NCBI GenBank assembly: GCA_028285035.1
Contig: JANQQF010000107.1
Span: 1-64,000, forward strand
Length of the DNA stretch: 64,000 nt
Origin: Phycisphaerae bacterium
GTDB taxonomy: Bacteria > Chloroflexota > Anaerolineae > 4572-78 > J111
Reading direction: 5' to 3'
Shown here one piece after another: positions 1-8,339 of this stretch; the first letter of the stretch is position 1, and each line of letters starts with the position of its first letter. Both the position numbers and the translations under genes were made by a program. The notes under the pieces were generated by a model. The model had not been told where the DNA came from. It worked only from the letters and a program-made list of their open reading frames with translations, and did not search any database.

Positions 1-100
1 CTCTTTTCTCTTTTTTCTGGGCGTTTTCACCAAGTTGAAACCTGCCCTGTTTGAAGCAACTAGTTGAATCACCCTCTATTTGTACAAAATTATGGTTACA

Positions 101-777
101 ATGTCAAGGATTACTCAATCTAAGGGTGATAAAGGTAGTCAGAAGTGGATACAGCTTCTGGTCAATCAAAAGCCTCAAGTTTTTAATGCAGAAATCAAAA
201 AAACCTCCCTGCGCTTTCTAAAGAGGAAATCACCTGGCTTTCTCCCAGAGCAGATGATGCATATGCAGAATATCGAGATCAGGCATTTATAGATTGTCTT
301 AATGTAGACTTGCCTCATGTTCCACTCGATAACTTTTGGCCCCAACGAGGACCACAGTGGGATGCGCTTGGTAAATCAGATAAAGGAACAATATTTCTGG
401 TTGAGGCGAAGGCACATATTCCAGAGATCAATTCGCCAGGAACACAGGCGAAAGGAGAGTCATTGCTGAAAATTCAGTCCCGATTGGATGAAACAAAGCG
501 TTATTTGAATGCAAAACCCGAAATAGATTGGTCGCAGAACTTTTATCAGTATACGAATCGTCTGGTCCACCTGTATTTGCTTCGGGTATTGAATGATTTG
601 CCTACATATTTGGTTTTTGTGAATTTTGTAAATGACACAGAAATGAATGGGCCAAAAAGCGCAGATGAATGGCGAGGTGCCTTGAAGTTATTGCATACCT
701 ATTTAGGCATAAGCCGGAATAAATTGAGCAAATATGTTCTTGAACTTTTTATTGGTGTTAAGTATTTGGCAGATTGA
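101..777 (+). pseudogene. PD-(D/E)XK nuclease-like protein, split by a -1 frameshift
   Basis: Two overlapping reading frames together make one coherent protein of about 225 residues. The first runs from ATG 101 (MSRITQSKGDKGSQKW) and the second carries on to the stop at 777. The switch falls in a run of seven A at 197-203, and one extra A there restores a single frame. The second part contains WDALG (Asp codon at 361) and, 14 residues later, VEAKAH (Glu 403, Lys 409). This D...ExK arrangement is the PD-(D/E)XK nuclease-fold signature, so a nuclease-like role is inferred from the motif alone. I do not recognise the exact family. Possible causes are a consensus error in the homopolymer, a true pseudogene, or programmed -1 slippage on A7. 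Confidence 0.6.
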
Positions 778-805
778 TCTTATTTTATAACAAGCGTAAT
801 GCCTG

Positions 806-848
806 AAAAATCGTCGTAGCAGTCGAGGCCACGACGATTTTTCTTTTT
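806..848 (+). terminator. Rho-independent terminator after the nuclease-like gene
   Basis: A perfect 12-bp stem (806-817 with 831-842) closes a 13-nt loop and runs into a T-rich tail (ttctttttg). It lies 28 bases after the stop of the nuclease-like gene and separates it from the DMT transporter. Confidence 0.85.
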
Positions 849-913
849 GTGGAATTGGGCAGGTGGATTAAAATTGCAGGCTACCCAAAAATACGGGATT
901 TATGAGGATAACC

Positions 914-1933
914 ATGTCGAGCCAAAAAGTGAACATCGAAGTTGGTGATCAATCCATTCAGGGAATCCTGTTCCTCATCTTGGGATTGAGTGTTTTTTCC
1001 ATTCAAGATGTGATCATGAAAATCTTCAGCGACGAGATTGCCTTGCAAGAAGTCATCTTTTTGCGGGGCCTGGTGACGTTGTTTGTGATTTGCACCCTGA
1101 TTCTACGCAACGAAGGAGGAAAAGGGTTTGTCACCCAGCGCCCTTTTTTGTGTATCCTGCGGGGGTTTGCGGGCTTCATTTGCTTCACAACTTTTTCAAT
1201 GGCCCTCGCCACATTGCCGCTCGCCGATGCGATGCCCCTTTACTACACCAGCCCTTTATTTGTCATTGCCTTCTCGATTCCATTCTTGGGTGAAACTGTC
1301 AGGCTCCGAAGCTGGCTGGCCATTCTGGTGGGGTTTGTCGGGATACTCCTCGTGGCTCAACCTAGTGCGGCAGGGGTTGAACCTGCTATGATCCTGGCCC
1401 TTGTCTCGGCATTTGCTTACAGCGCTCAAAGTTTGCTAGCCCGCAAGCTAGGTCCAACAGAAAGCGCCCTGGGTATGACCTTTTATTCAATGATGACGTT
1501 CGTTGTGCTCAGCGGTCTTCTGGGTCTTGCCTTTGGAAACGGGGGGCTAAATTATTTTGATCATCCCAGTGCTCAGTATCTATTTCGGGCCTGGAGTTGG
1601 CCGACGGTAGAACAGACCAGCCTGATCATCACCGTCGGCCTCGTTGCCACCATCGGCTTCCTGTGCATCAGCCAAGCTTATCGTCTGGGCCAAGCCAGCG
1701 TCATCGCCCCCTTTGAATACAGCTCCCTACCATTTGCCGTCTTCTGGGGCTGGCTTTTTTGGCGTGACGTGCCTGGACTCACGACCATTCTCGGTAGTGC
1801 TCTGATCATCGGCAGTGGGCTATATGTCATTTACCGCGAGTCATCAAAGGAGCGTAACCTAAGCCCAGTGGCGGCCTGCGACGTGATAGGTCAAGGACCC
1901 GACAAATCGGGTCGGCTCATTCGGTCAGATTAA
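914..1933 (+). CDS. DMT-superfamily (EamA) transporter
   Basis: Integral membrane protein of about 339 residues with roughly ten hydrophobic helices arranged as two EamA repeats. The first repeat starts near ILFLILGLSVFSIQDVIMK and the second near ILALVSAFAYSAQSLLARK. The length fits the 10-TMS drug/metabolite transporters, which export or exchange small metabolites; the substrate cannot be read from the sequence. The upstream ATG at 902 is in frame, but GAGG at 904-907 sits about 6 bases before ATG 914, so 914 is preferred. It appears monocistronic, with a terminator upstream. Confidence 0.85.
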   Translation: MSSQKVNIEVGDQSIQGILFLILGLSVFSIQDVIMKIFSDEIALQEVIFLRGLVTLFVICTLILRNEGGKGFVTQRPFLCILRGFAGFICFTTFSMALATLPLADAMPLYYTSPLFVIAFSIPFLGETVRLRSWLAILVGFVGILLVAQPSAAGVEPAMILALVSAFAYSAQSLLARKLGPTESALGMTFYSMMTFVVLSGLLGLAFGNGGLNYFDHPSAQYLFRAWSWPTVEQTSLIITVGLVATIGFLCISQAYRLGQASVIAPFEYSSLPFAVFWGWLFWRDVPGLTTILGSALIIGSGLYVIYRESSKERNLSPVAACDVIGQGPDKSGRLIRSD

Positions 1934-2229
1934 GAGCTTGTTTTAGCAAAGGCATATCACCGAATCTACCTTTTACCCCAGCACCGCTCATTTCACATTG
2001 GTGTGACAATCAGCCAGCGGGATCATCATCACAATTGTCACGATGAAAAAGGTGTCTTGCAGACCAGATGCCTGCACGTTCAATGGGGCTGAGGTTGCGC
2101 CGCCTTCGAGCATCCCATCATTTGCAGCCATTACGCGAGGCGTGTCCTGGTGTTACGGTAGCTGGGGCACCCCTTGTAGATGCCCCTACATTAAATCACA
2201 CAAGACACTTAGTTCCCGAACTCAGGCCA
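1934..2229. other. Intergenic region between convergent genes
   Basis: This stretch separates the DMT transporter from the convergent molybdenum-hydroxylase operon. A GC-rich partial inverted repeat (gtagctggggca / tgcccctac) near 2157-2190 could act as a weak terminator. A short plus-strand reading frame here has no recognisable homology and runs into the antisense of the next gene. I see no gene I can support. Confidence 0.4.
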
Positions 2230-3198
2230 TCACCCCTCACCACCCCAAATGCGGTTGTAGGCTCGATTGAGCGTCTCCAAGACTGTGCCGTAGATCAAAG
2301 GCACTTTATAGCCCGTCTGTGGCAGCGGACTCGCACCTTCGGTGGCTACTTTTGCCGCTGCTTCGAAGGTAGCTTCGGTAGCGGATTGGCCTTCGAGAGC
2401 TTGGTTCACCGCTGGTAACAGCAACGGAACATGGGCCACCCCGCCAATAGCGACGCGGGCCATTGTGATCGTGTTGCTGTCATCAACCACCAGCCGTACA
2501 CTGGCTTCGACCAAGGCCCATTCGGCCCGTGCCCGCGAAATGCTTCGGAAATAGCCCGCTCGTTCGTCCGCGACAGATTTTGGTAAAATCACATTTGTCA
2601 AGATTTCACCCTCCTTCAACGTGTGTGTAATCGCCGGGTCTTTGCCATCGCCATACACATCATTCATTGATCGCATCTCAGCACCATTGATTTCGATCTG
2701 GGCATCATAGTTCATCAGCGTCATCCCGACCGTCGAGGGGTGTGGGAAAACGCAGGGGCTGAGATCAAAGACCACCCCGAAGCGATGATCTCCCTCGCGG
2801 GCTGGACACGCATCCCCACCTTTTTTGTAGCAGTTGTTGAAGCCTTCATTGCGATAATACCAGCAGCGGGTGGTTTGCAAGATGACCCCACCCATCGTGG
2901 CCATATAACGGATTTGTGGAGTAGCCAATGCGCCAGAGGCGATGGCTAAACCTGGATAGCCGTCAATGACGGCATGGTCGTTGGCAACTGTGTCCAATTT
3001 GACCATTGCGCCAATCTTGAGACCACCATCGTCCGTGACCGTAATCGCGTCATAGCCAGCAATGCGGCTTACATCGAGAATGTCGCCACTGGAAACGTGA
3101 TGGCGGCGGCGGTCCATTATGTCAGTGCCACCCGCCCGGATTTCGCCAGCGGCTGCTTGTGCTTCAGCAACGGTTGTTGCCATTGTCAATGTGGTCAT
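2230..3198 (-). CDS. Molybdenum hydroxylase FAD-binding (medium) subunit
   Basis: 322 residues of the CoxM/XdhB FAD_binding_5 family, which passes electrons between the Fe-S clusters and an external acceptor in xanthine-dehydrogenase-type enzymes. The N-terminus has the IRAGGTDIM flavin motif, followed by DVSRI and the ATPQIRYMATMGG signature near residues 92-104. The C-terminal CO_deh_flav_C domain follows. Residues 112-149 form an insert with four cysteines (C112, C123, C131, C149) in the setting RCWYYRN...CYKKGGDAC. 4-Hydroxybenzoyl-CoA reductase carries an extra Fe-S cluster in its FAD subunit at a comparable insert, so a cluster here is possible but unproven. The start codon overlaps the upstream gene's stop by 4 bases, which indicates translational coupling. 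Confidence 0.9.
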   Translation of the reverse strand: MTTLTMATTVAEAQAAAGEIRAGGTDIMDRRRHHVSSGDILDVSRIAGYDAITVTDDGGLKIGAMVKLDTVANDHAVIDGYPGLAIASGALATPQIRYMATMGGVILQTTRCWYYRNEGFNNCYKKGGDACPAREGDHRFGVVFDLSPCVFPHPSTVGMTLMNYDAQIEINGAEMRSMNDVYGDGKDPAITHTLKEGEILTNVILPKSVADERAGYFRSISRARAEWALVEASVRLVVDDSNTITMARVAIGGVAHVPLLLPAVNQALEGQSATEATFEAAAKVATEGASPLPQTGYKVPLIYGTVLETLNRAYNRIWGGEG

Positions 3199-5891
3199 GA
3201 TTGTGCTCCGTTCTCAGCTTGCAGCGCTTGAATTAGACGTTCAGGTTTTATCGGGCTTTCATAGCAGCGCACGCCAGTCGCATTGAAAACCGCGTTGGCG
3301 ATGGCAGCGGCAACAGGCATCGTGGATAACTCGGCCATCCCAACGCCCTGACCTTTGGCGTGTTCAAAACCACCCGTGGTGAATTCGCAGTAAACCTCGG
3401 GAATGTCCCCAATTCCAGGCAAGCGATAATCTTGCAGGTTGGAAGTCAGCAAGGCCGCGTTGTTTGGATCGAAGATCTTTTCTTCGTACAAGGCATAGCC
3501 CATCCCTTGATAGACCCCACCTTTGACTTGGCTCATCGCCATATCGGGGAAATAAGCCCGACCGATGGCGAGGTTTTCCCAAACGCGGGTAACCTTCACC
3601 TTACCGAGCAAGGTATCCACTTCGACCTCGGCAATGACCGCCCCCTGGGCCGAGCCCTGCCCCATCATAATATCAAGCCCGAGCACTCGCTTGAAGACAA
3701 TCCCGTGCATCGCGCCTTGTACCAGATTATCTCCGCCCCGTTTGATTTCAACGTGCTGTGGCGGCACCGTTTGCAGTGCCTCCTGCCACGACAGGAAGCC
3801 ACCTTTGTGCTGTAGTCCGCCATCGACAAACGTTGGGTTCTCTAAATCATACTCTTCTGCCACGACACCAAATAGCCGGTCTTTCATCAGCTTGGAGGCC
3901 TGCTCAGTGGGAGCGTAAACCGATGGTGTGACACGACTACCCCCAGAAGTGGGGCCAGGCGGGAGTTTTGAGGAGCCGATTTCAATATTGATCGATTCTG
4001 GTTCAACCCCAAAGGTTTGGGCGACGATTCGGGCTAATGAGGTCTTGACTCCGTTGCCCATATCCTGTGTGGCTGTTTTGATGGTGAAGCCAGCCGAAGA
4101 GGTTTCCAGCCGGATGATTGTATCAGGATCATAGAAGTAGAACCACTGACCAAAGCTGATGCCGATACCGCGTCGATACCGTTGATCTGTTTGTGTCTCC
4201 GGTTTGGGCCGCTGTTGGTAAGCCTCATGTTGTTCAACCCAATCGTACAGCTTCAACCGCAAGGCATTCTCAGTCCACTGACGACGCAAGGCCAAGCTAT
4301 CGAGGTTGGCATCGTGAGCATATTGATCAATCGCCTGTTCCATCGCCCAGAAAACAGCCGGACCGCCTGGTCCTCTAAAGGCGGCCCCCAGACCACCATT
4401 GTTGACCACATCGTAATCTTGCAAATCGTGGGTTTCCGGCGAGTAAATTTGCACGGCAAGCGCTGCTTGTGTTTGTGAAACGCCGATGCCGCTATCATTA
4501 TAACTATGAAACTTAACCGCTTTCAGGCCGTTATCGGCGTCAATGGCAAATCCCAATTCAGTCTTTCCACCGGGCCGCATCCCCCCAGTTGACATTTCCG
4601 CAGGCCGATTTGGAATGACACTGACGGGCCGCCCCGACTGCTTCGCCAACTCAATCGCAGCTATAGCCTCGACAGGTAGCTTAATTTTTGCCCCAAATCC
4701 ACCACCCACATAGTCGGCAATGACATTGACATTCTCAGGGCGCAAATTGTAATGCTTCACAATATCTTTTTGGGCCAAGGTCACGCTCTGGGTAGATAGG
4801 TAAAGATCCAGTCGATCCGAAGCAATCCAATGCGCGACCGCGCAGTGTGGTTCCAACGCGGTATGCACTTGAATGCCATTCACATATGTAGCATTAAAGA
4901 CATTACCATTACTCCGCTCCATCTCATTAAATGCAGCCTGTGCCTTAGCTGGATAGGTACGTTCACGACCCTTTGTCGTACGCACATTTCGCTCAAAGGT
5001 GCCGGGCCGGGGTAGGTATTCGGCCACACTGGGGGCCATATCGGGATCGCTATAAAGGACTGGCGAGTCAGGACTCATCGCGTGTTCAACGCCCACAACG
5101 GCAGGCAGGATTTCAAAGTCGATTTCGAGGGCATCGAACGCTTGCTGGAGCGTTTGTCTATCTTGAGCCGCAATGGCGATCATCGGTTCGCCGACATATC
5201 GCACGACGTTGTCTTTGGGAAGCATCTCCTGAATGGCGAAAACCCCATCCATTTTTTCAGCCGCTGCCGTCGAATGGCTGCGAATTCGAGCGTGTCCGTG
5301 AGGCGAGCGATAAATCCCCCCAACCAGTTGTCCTTCTAGCTGAATATCCGTGGTGTACTTCGCCTGCCCGGTGACCTTTGGTAGGGCGTCGACCCGTTGG
5401 GCCTGCACCGTTTCAACCTCGTCATATTCACCCGCACAGGCCTGCTGCACTGCTTCGTAAATTCCATCATATGCCCCACAGCGACACAAATGCCCAGCCA
5501 GCGCTTCAGCAACGTGCTCTTTGGAGGGCGTTTCCATGCCGTGCTTCTCACGCCAACGATTGTAAAAAGCGATGCCTTCCATAATAAATCCGGGGGTACA
5601 ATAGCCACACTGCAGACCATCGTGCACCATAAATGCCTTTTGGATGGGGTGTAGGCGTGCCCCTTGATAGTGCTCGACCGTTTCAACCGCCTTATCTTCG
5701 ATGTGTTGGGCGGGCAACAGACAGCTTGTCATCGGGATGCCATCAACGAGCACCGTACAGGCCCCACACGCGCCCGAACCACATACCAACTTCGTCCCAG
5801 TGAGTCCACACGTTTCCCGGATGACATCAACCGTGCTATCATCCGGCTGTGGTGCGAACTCAATATTTTCCCCATTAATTTGAGTTTTCAA
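3195..5891 (-). CDS. Molybdenum hydroxylase, fused 2Fe-2S and molybdopterin-binding subunit
   Basis: 898 residues joining the small and large subunits of a xanthine dehydrogenase/aldehyde oxidase family enzyme. The plant-type 2Fe-2S domain has C37, C42, C45 and C57, and the [2Fe-2S]-binding helical domain has C95, C98, C136 and C138 (QCGYC, CRC). The molybdopterin domains start near residue 165 (RVDALPKVTGQAKYTTDI) and include GGFGAK and AAFRGPGGP. In most relatives the active-site loop reads VGE, with Glu as the catalytic base. Here it reads VGMAEL with Met852, so substrate or chemistry may differ. A cytoplasmic Mo-hydroxylase role is secure but the substrate is unknown. It is first in a two-gene operon with the FAD subunit and is probably repressed by the upstream TetR protein. 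Confidence 0.92.
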   Translation of the reverse strand: MKTQINGENIEFAPQPDDSTVDVIRETCGLTGTKLVCGSGACGACTVLVDGIPMTSCLLPAQHIEDKAVETVEHYQGARLHPIQKAFMVHDGLQCGYCTPGFIMEGIAFYNRWREKHGMETPSKEHVAEALAGHLCRCGAYDGIYEAVQQACAGEYDEVETVQAQRVDALPKVTGQAKYTTDIQLEGQLVGGIYRSPHGHARIRSHSTAAAEKMDGVFAIQEMLPKDNVVRYVGEPMIAIAAQDRQTLQQAFDALEIDFEILPAVVGVEHAMSPDSPVLYSDPDMAPSVAEYLPRPGTFERNVRTTKGRERTYPAKAQAAFNEMERSNGNVFNATYVNGIQVHTALEPHCAVAHWIASDRLDLYLSTQSVTLAQKDIVKHYNLRPENVNVIADYVGGGFGAKIKLPVEAIAAIELAKQSGRPVSVIPNRPAEMSTGGMRPGGKTELGFAIDADNGLKAVKFHSYNDSGIGVSQTQAALAVQIYSPETHDLQDYDVVNNGGLGAAFRGPGGPAVFWAMEQAIDQYAHDANLDSLALRRQWTENALRLKLYDWVEQHEAYQQRPKPETQTDQRYRRGIGISFGQWFYFYDPDTIIRLETSSAGFTIKTATQDMGNGVKTSLARIVAQTFGVEPESINIEIGSSKLPPGPTSGGSRVTPSVYAPTEQASKLMKDRLFGVVAEEYDLENPTFVDGGLQHKGGFLSWQEALQTVPPQHVEIKRGGDNLVQGAMHGIVFKRVLGLDIMMGQGSAQGAVIAEVEVDTLLGKVKVTRVWENLAIGRAYFPDMAMSQVKGGVYQGMGYALYEEKIFDPNNAALLTSNLQDYRLPGIGDIPEVYCEFTTGGFEHAKGQGVGMAELSTMPVAAAIANAVFNATGVRCYESPIKPERLIQALQAENGAQS

Positions 5892-5918
5892 ACACTTTCT
5901 CCTCTCGTTTCAAAATAC

Positions 5919-5936
5919 AGATTGAACGTTCACTCT
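5919..5936. promoter_or_regulatory. TetR-type operator upstream of the Mo-hydroxylase operon
   Basis: The 18-bp sequence agattgaacgttcactct has a perfect tgaacgttca core palindrome and lies 28 bases before the Mo-hydroxylase start codon. A second copy differing at one base lies just upstream of the tetR gene. Two near-identical palindromes in front of both genes suggest one autoregulating repressor. Confidence 0.75.
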
Positions 5937-5954
5937 ATATAAATCAAAAAAATA

Positions 5955-6542
5955 TCACTGCATCAAAATACTGGTACAAACTCGTTTGGCGATGAAGTCC
6001 AAGGTATCGTCCGCTAAGCGGATATTAGCTTGAATGTGGGATTTAGCAAGATTAAGGGCAACGGTGAGTGTCATCGCATAAATCACATCCAGAGGCAGGT
6101 TGACCACCACACCTTGGTTGATGTCATTCTGAGCCATCGTCATCAATCCAGACATCATCTTGGCAGTTTCCTGCTCCTGTTTTTCAGTATAGTATGATGA
6201 ATTTTTGTACTGTTCCAGAAAAACTGTTTCGGCAGGGTTATTGAAATGGTAGTAATACTTTCTGAGCCAGATACCTTTGTATCGTTCTAAAATGGATTGT
6301 TCCGGCCCAGCTTCATCTAAGAGGTGCCCCGTCATTTCCTGGAAAATATTTATAAACAGCGTGTCCATAATCTCGTCTTTACTTTCAAAGTAATGATAGA
6401 CGATACCTGGGCTAGATTTAGCTTGCTTGGAAATTTTGCTAATACTCGTCTTTAGCAAGCCATCTGTCGCAACAAGCTCCAGGGTTGCATTAAGAATTTG
6501 TTGTTGCCGATTGCTCGGCTTGGCACTCACTACAAGAGACAT
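5955..6542 (-). CDS. TetR/AcrR-family transcriptional regulator
   Basis: About 195 residues. The N-terminal helix-turn-helix covers NRQQQILNATLELVATDG and ISKISKQAKSSPGIVYHYF, the standard TetR_N motif ending in YHYF.SKDE. The C-terminal ligand-binding helices are not assignable to a ligand class. ATG at 6542 (MSLVVSAKPS) is preferred over the TTG at 6554. It lies immediately upstream of the Mo-hydroxylase operon on the same strand, and both units carry the same operator. It is therefore probably the local repressor and controls itself, with the enzyme's substrate as a plausible inducer (inference). Confidence 0.9.
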   Translation of the reverse strand: MSLVVSAKPSNRQQQILNATLELVATDGLLKTSISKISKQAKSSPGIVYHYFESKDEIMDTLFINIFQEMTGHLLDEAGPEQSILERYKGIWLRKYYYHFNNPAETVFLEQYKNSSYYTEKQEQETAKMMSGLMTMAQNDINQGVVVNLPLDVIYAMTLTVALNLAKSHIQANIRLADDTLDFIAKRVCTSILMQ

Positions 6543-6557
6543 TAAAATCACCAAAAT

Positions 6558-6579
6558 CTAGATTGAACGATCACTCTAG
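6558..6579. promoter_or_regulatory. TetR-type operator upstream of tetR
   Basis: The site ctag-attgaacgatca-ctctag is an extended near-palindrome with a tgaacgatca core. Bases 6560-6577 match the operator at 5919-5936 in 17 of 18 positions. Its place directly before the regulator gene indicates autoregulation. Confidence 0.72.
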
Positions 6580-6659
6580 TGAATTTAACACGGAAATTTT
6601 TGTTTGTCAAGGGTGGCCTCGCGAAGAGGTGACAGTCACTTGTTATTCTTTCTTTCAAA

Positions 6660-6821
6660 TCACGCCTCCCAGTAAACGCAGCTATTAAATTCAACCCTTA
6701 CCTTCTCAGTCCATTCCTCCGCTTCGTAGCTGGAAATCACACCATTATCGATGTCTTCTTGGATGAACGGGTCGAAACTTGCTGTTAAGGTATCGACTAA
6801 ATTTTTGGGATCAAATTTCAA
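6660..6821 (-). CDS. Small ORF or gene remnant, 53 residues
   Basis: A minus-strand frame with natural amino-acid composition begins at a possible TTG (MKFDPKNLVDTLTASFDPF) and ends at 6660 (...EFNSCVYWEA). It is acidic and probably helical. The ribosome site is weak (gggaa) and an in-frame stop lies a little upstream. I do not recognise a family. It could be a small protein or the surviving end of a decayed gene in the 400-base gap between tetR and the thaumatin-like gene; the rest of that gap is AT-rich and looks empty. Confidence 0.3.
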   Translation of the reverse strand: MKFDPKNLVDTLTASFDPFIQEDIDNGVISSYEAEEWTEKVRVEFNSCVYWEA

Positions 6822-6986
6822 AATTCCCGGCTATTTGCTTAAAACATTTAAAATATTCACAAGCAGATGTTTTGAACCAACATTTTAAGACGTAAAGCTT
6901 GTTTTTTACTTGGCTATAGCCTCATACATCGGTACAATTATTATTAGCCAACATTTTTTAATCAAATTATTCTACAAGGAGACAAC

Positions 6987-7850
6987 ATGGAAATTACAAT
7001 AGAAAATCAATCAGGTGAACCAATTTATGTTTATGGATTTAATTACGGGACTCCAACGAGTGCTCAACCTGTTGGCGATGGAAATCCTCTTGCAGATCAA
7101 GGGCAATTGAACTATTCACTTGAGCCTAATCCTAAGATGAGGGTATACTTTTCGCACCAGATCTTAAGTGAGAGTGTTGAAATCGGGAAGGCTCCGGATC
7201 CCTTCAATATTCATGTAGACGGCTCAATCATGTACACTTTTATTGAGTATGATTATGAACCAGCAAGCTCACAATATACCATTGATTTATCATATATTGA
7301 TGCATTCTCTTATCCTGTAACCCTCACGTTTACAAATGTCGGTAACTATCAAGGGTGTATCGAGGGGTTTGAATACGGCTTTAAAAGCCTACAGGATGTC
7401 GTAACAGCATTAGGCAATCAAGGTGATTATGATTGGTCTGCACTCGTTTGGCCGCTCACTGATGTAAAGACTCGTTGGGATCAATACCCCAACGGCATAT
7501 ATAGAATTATAGGGCCTAATAAATCATGGGGGGGACAAACGGACGATCAGTACAAAATAGGTCCGTGGGTTCCTACATCTTATCTTGGTTTTCTTAACAG
7601 CCTGCCCAAAGAAGGAAACCAACTATTCGGATCGACTACAACAAACTGGGATGGTTGGCAGAATCTAACTCAGGCCGCTTCACCTAGCCCGTCAGACACA
7701 GGATATGTACAAGCCCTTCATAATGCAGCAACGCCAGATAGCAACGGCAAATACGGTTTTTTCTGTTATCCCAAGGATAATACGGCGGGGGAGTTTACTT
7801 GGTTACCAGAGTCGGTCAATTGCAAGGTAACGGTCTATAGTTACAAATAG
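6987..7850 (+). CDS. GH64/thaumatin-like beta-sandwich protein
   Basis: 287 residues with a strong ribosome site (aaggag, 7 bases before ATG). The N-terminal half is beta-rich (ITIENQSGEPIYVYGFNYG) and contains YTIDLSYIDAFSYPVTLTF, which resembles the core of the GH64 beta-1,3-glucanase/thaumatin-like superfamily. The C-terminal half, rich in Trp and Gly, is less clear. There is no signal peptide, so it is either cytoplasmic or exported by a non-classical route. Assignment rests on pattern similarity only, and I cannot point to catalytic acids with confidence. It is monocistronic, followed by a terminator. Confidence 0.5.
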   Translation: MEITIENQSGEPIYVYGFNYGTPTSAQPVGDGNPLADQGQLNYSLEPNPKMRVYFSHQILSESVEIGKAPDPFNIHVDGSIMYTFIEYDYEPASSQYTIDLSYIDAFSYPVTLTFTNVGNYQGCIEGFEYGFKSLQDVVTALGNQGDYDWSALVWPLTDVKTRWDQYPNGIYRIIGPNKSWGGQTDDQYKIGPWVPTSYLGFLNSLPKEGNQLFGSTTTNWDGWQNLTQAASPSPSDTGYVQALHNAATPDSNGKYGFFCYPKDNTAGEFTWLPESVNCKVTVYSYK

Positions 7851-7941
7851 AAGTTTCTAGGGCGAGGCAGTGAATACAAGAATTTGACCAACTGCTTTAT
7901 CTGCAACACTCCCACACAATCGCTCAACTGTCAATTTAAAG

Positions 7942-7984
7942 AAAAACCGCTTGTGCTGAATATTGGCAGCAAGCGGTTTTTTTA
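7942..7984 (+). terminator. Rho-independent terminator after the thaumatin-like gene
   Basis: The stem aaaaaccgcttg pairs with caagcggttttt, with a bulged extension (gctg/cagc) and a T7 tail. It lies about 90 bases after the stop at 7850. Confidence 0.85.
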
Positions 7985-8052
7985 TGGTGAACAGTTCTAT
8001 GATTTTTTAGATCGCAGTTACCTATTTGTTCCTCCCAGAACTTACACTCATC

Positions 8053-8136
8053 CTACTTGGACACCTTTCGTTTTACCGAGTCTTTCTTGACCCGTTTGGC
8101 TTTTTTCCGCTTTAACAGAACCACTGCTGCTTTCAT
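8053..8136 (-). CDS. Tiny Lys/Arg-rich peptide, 27 residues
   Basis: The minus-strand ORF starts at ATG 8136 with an aggga-type ribosome site 9-10 bases upstream, then reads MKAAVVLLKRKKAKRVKKD... and stops at 8053. Twelve or more of its 27 residues are Lys or Arg, after a short hydrophobic start. It could be a nucleic-acid-binding micropeptide or chance. The ribosome site and consistent composition favour a real ORF, but no family is recognised. Confidence 0.35.
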   Translation of the reverse strand: MKAAVVLLKRKKAKRVKKDSVKRKVSK

Positions 8137-8204
8137 TATTAAATCTCCCTTTATCTTGCTTTTTCTGTCTTATTGATGGGGGCTAGAGTTCAGGCGATGC
8201 TGGC

Positions 8205-8339
8205 CTAGCTGAAGGCAATAAGGGCAATCCGATCGCACGCGTCCAGCCGATCCAGCCCACTCCAGATGCCCAGTGTGATTAATAGAGTCAACCCTACAAC
8301 GGCAGCCGCTCGTCCCACGCCCTGCCCTAATATCTCCAT
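8205..8339 (-). CDS. Small single-span membrane peptide, 44 residues
   Basis: The frame from ATG 8339 reads MEILGQGVGRAAAVVG, then a hydrophobic span (LTLLITLGIWSGL), and ends at 8205 (...RIALIAFS). The ATG follows directly after an in-frame TGA. The same frame upstream reads KEINTVVQDVNSRLCP, so the two pieces may be one protein of about 60 residues interrupted by a nonsense codon. The rest of the gap 7985-8595 holds only the tiny basic peptide and presumably the promoter of the response-regulator operon. No homologue is recognised. Confidence 0.35.
   Translation of the reverse strand: MEILGQGVGRAAAVVGLTLLITLGIWSGLDRLDACDRIALIAFS

Noticed and set aside
1003..1391. Several 60-90 residue frames inside the DMT transporter
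   Set aside because: They lie in other frames of a gene with clear membrane-protein features and have no motif of their own.
2068..2418. Plus-strand 116-residue frame across the end of the FAD subunit gene
   Set aside because: Half is antisense to the FAD subunit and the rest is intergenic; no recognisable homology or ribosome site.
7884..8090. 68-residue plus frame after the thaumatin-like gene
   Set aside because: It runs straight through a strong terminator hairpin and is Cys/Thr-rich noise.
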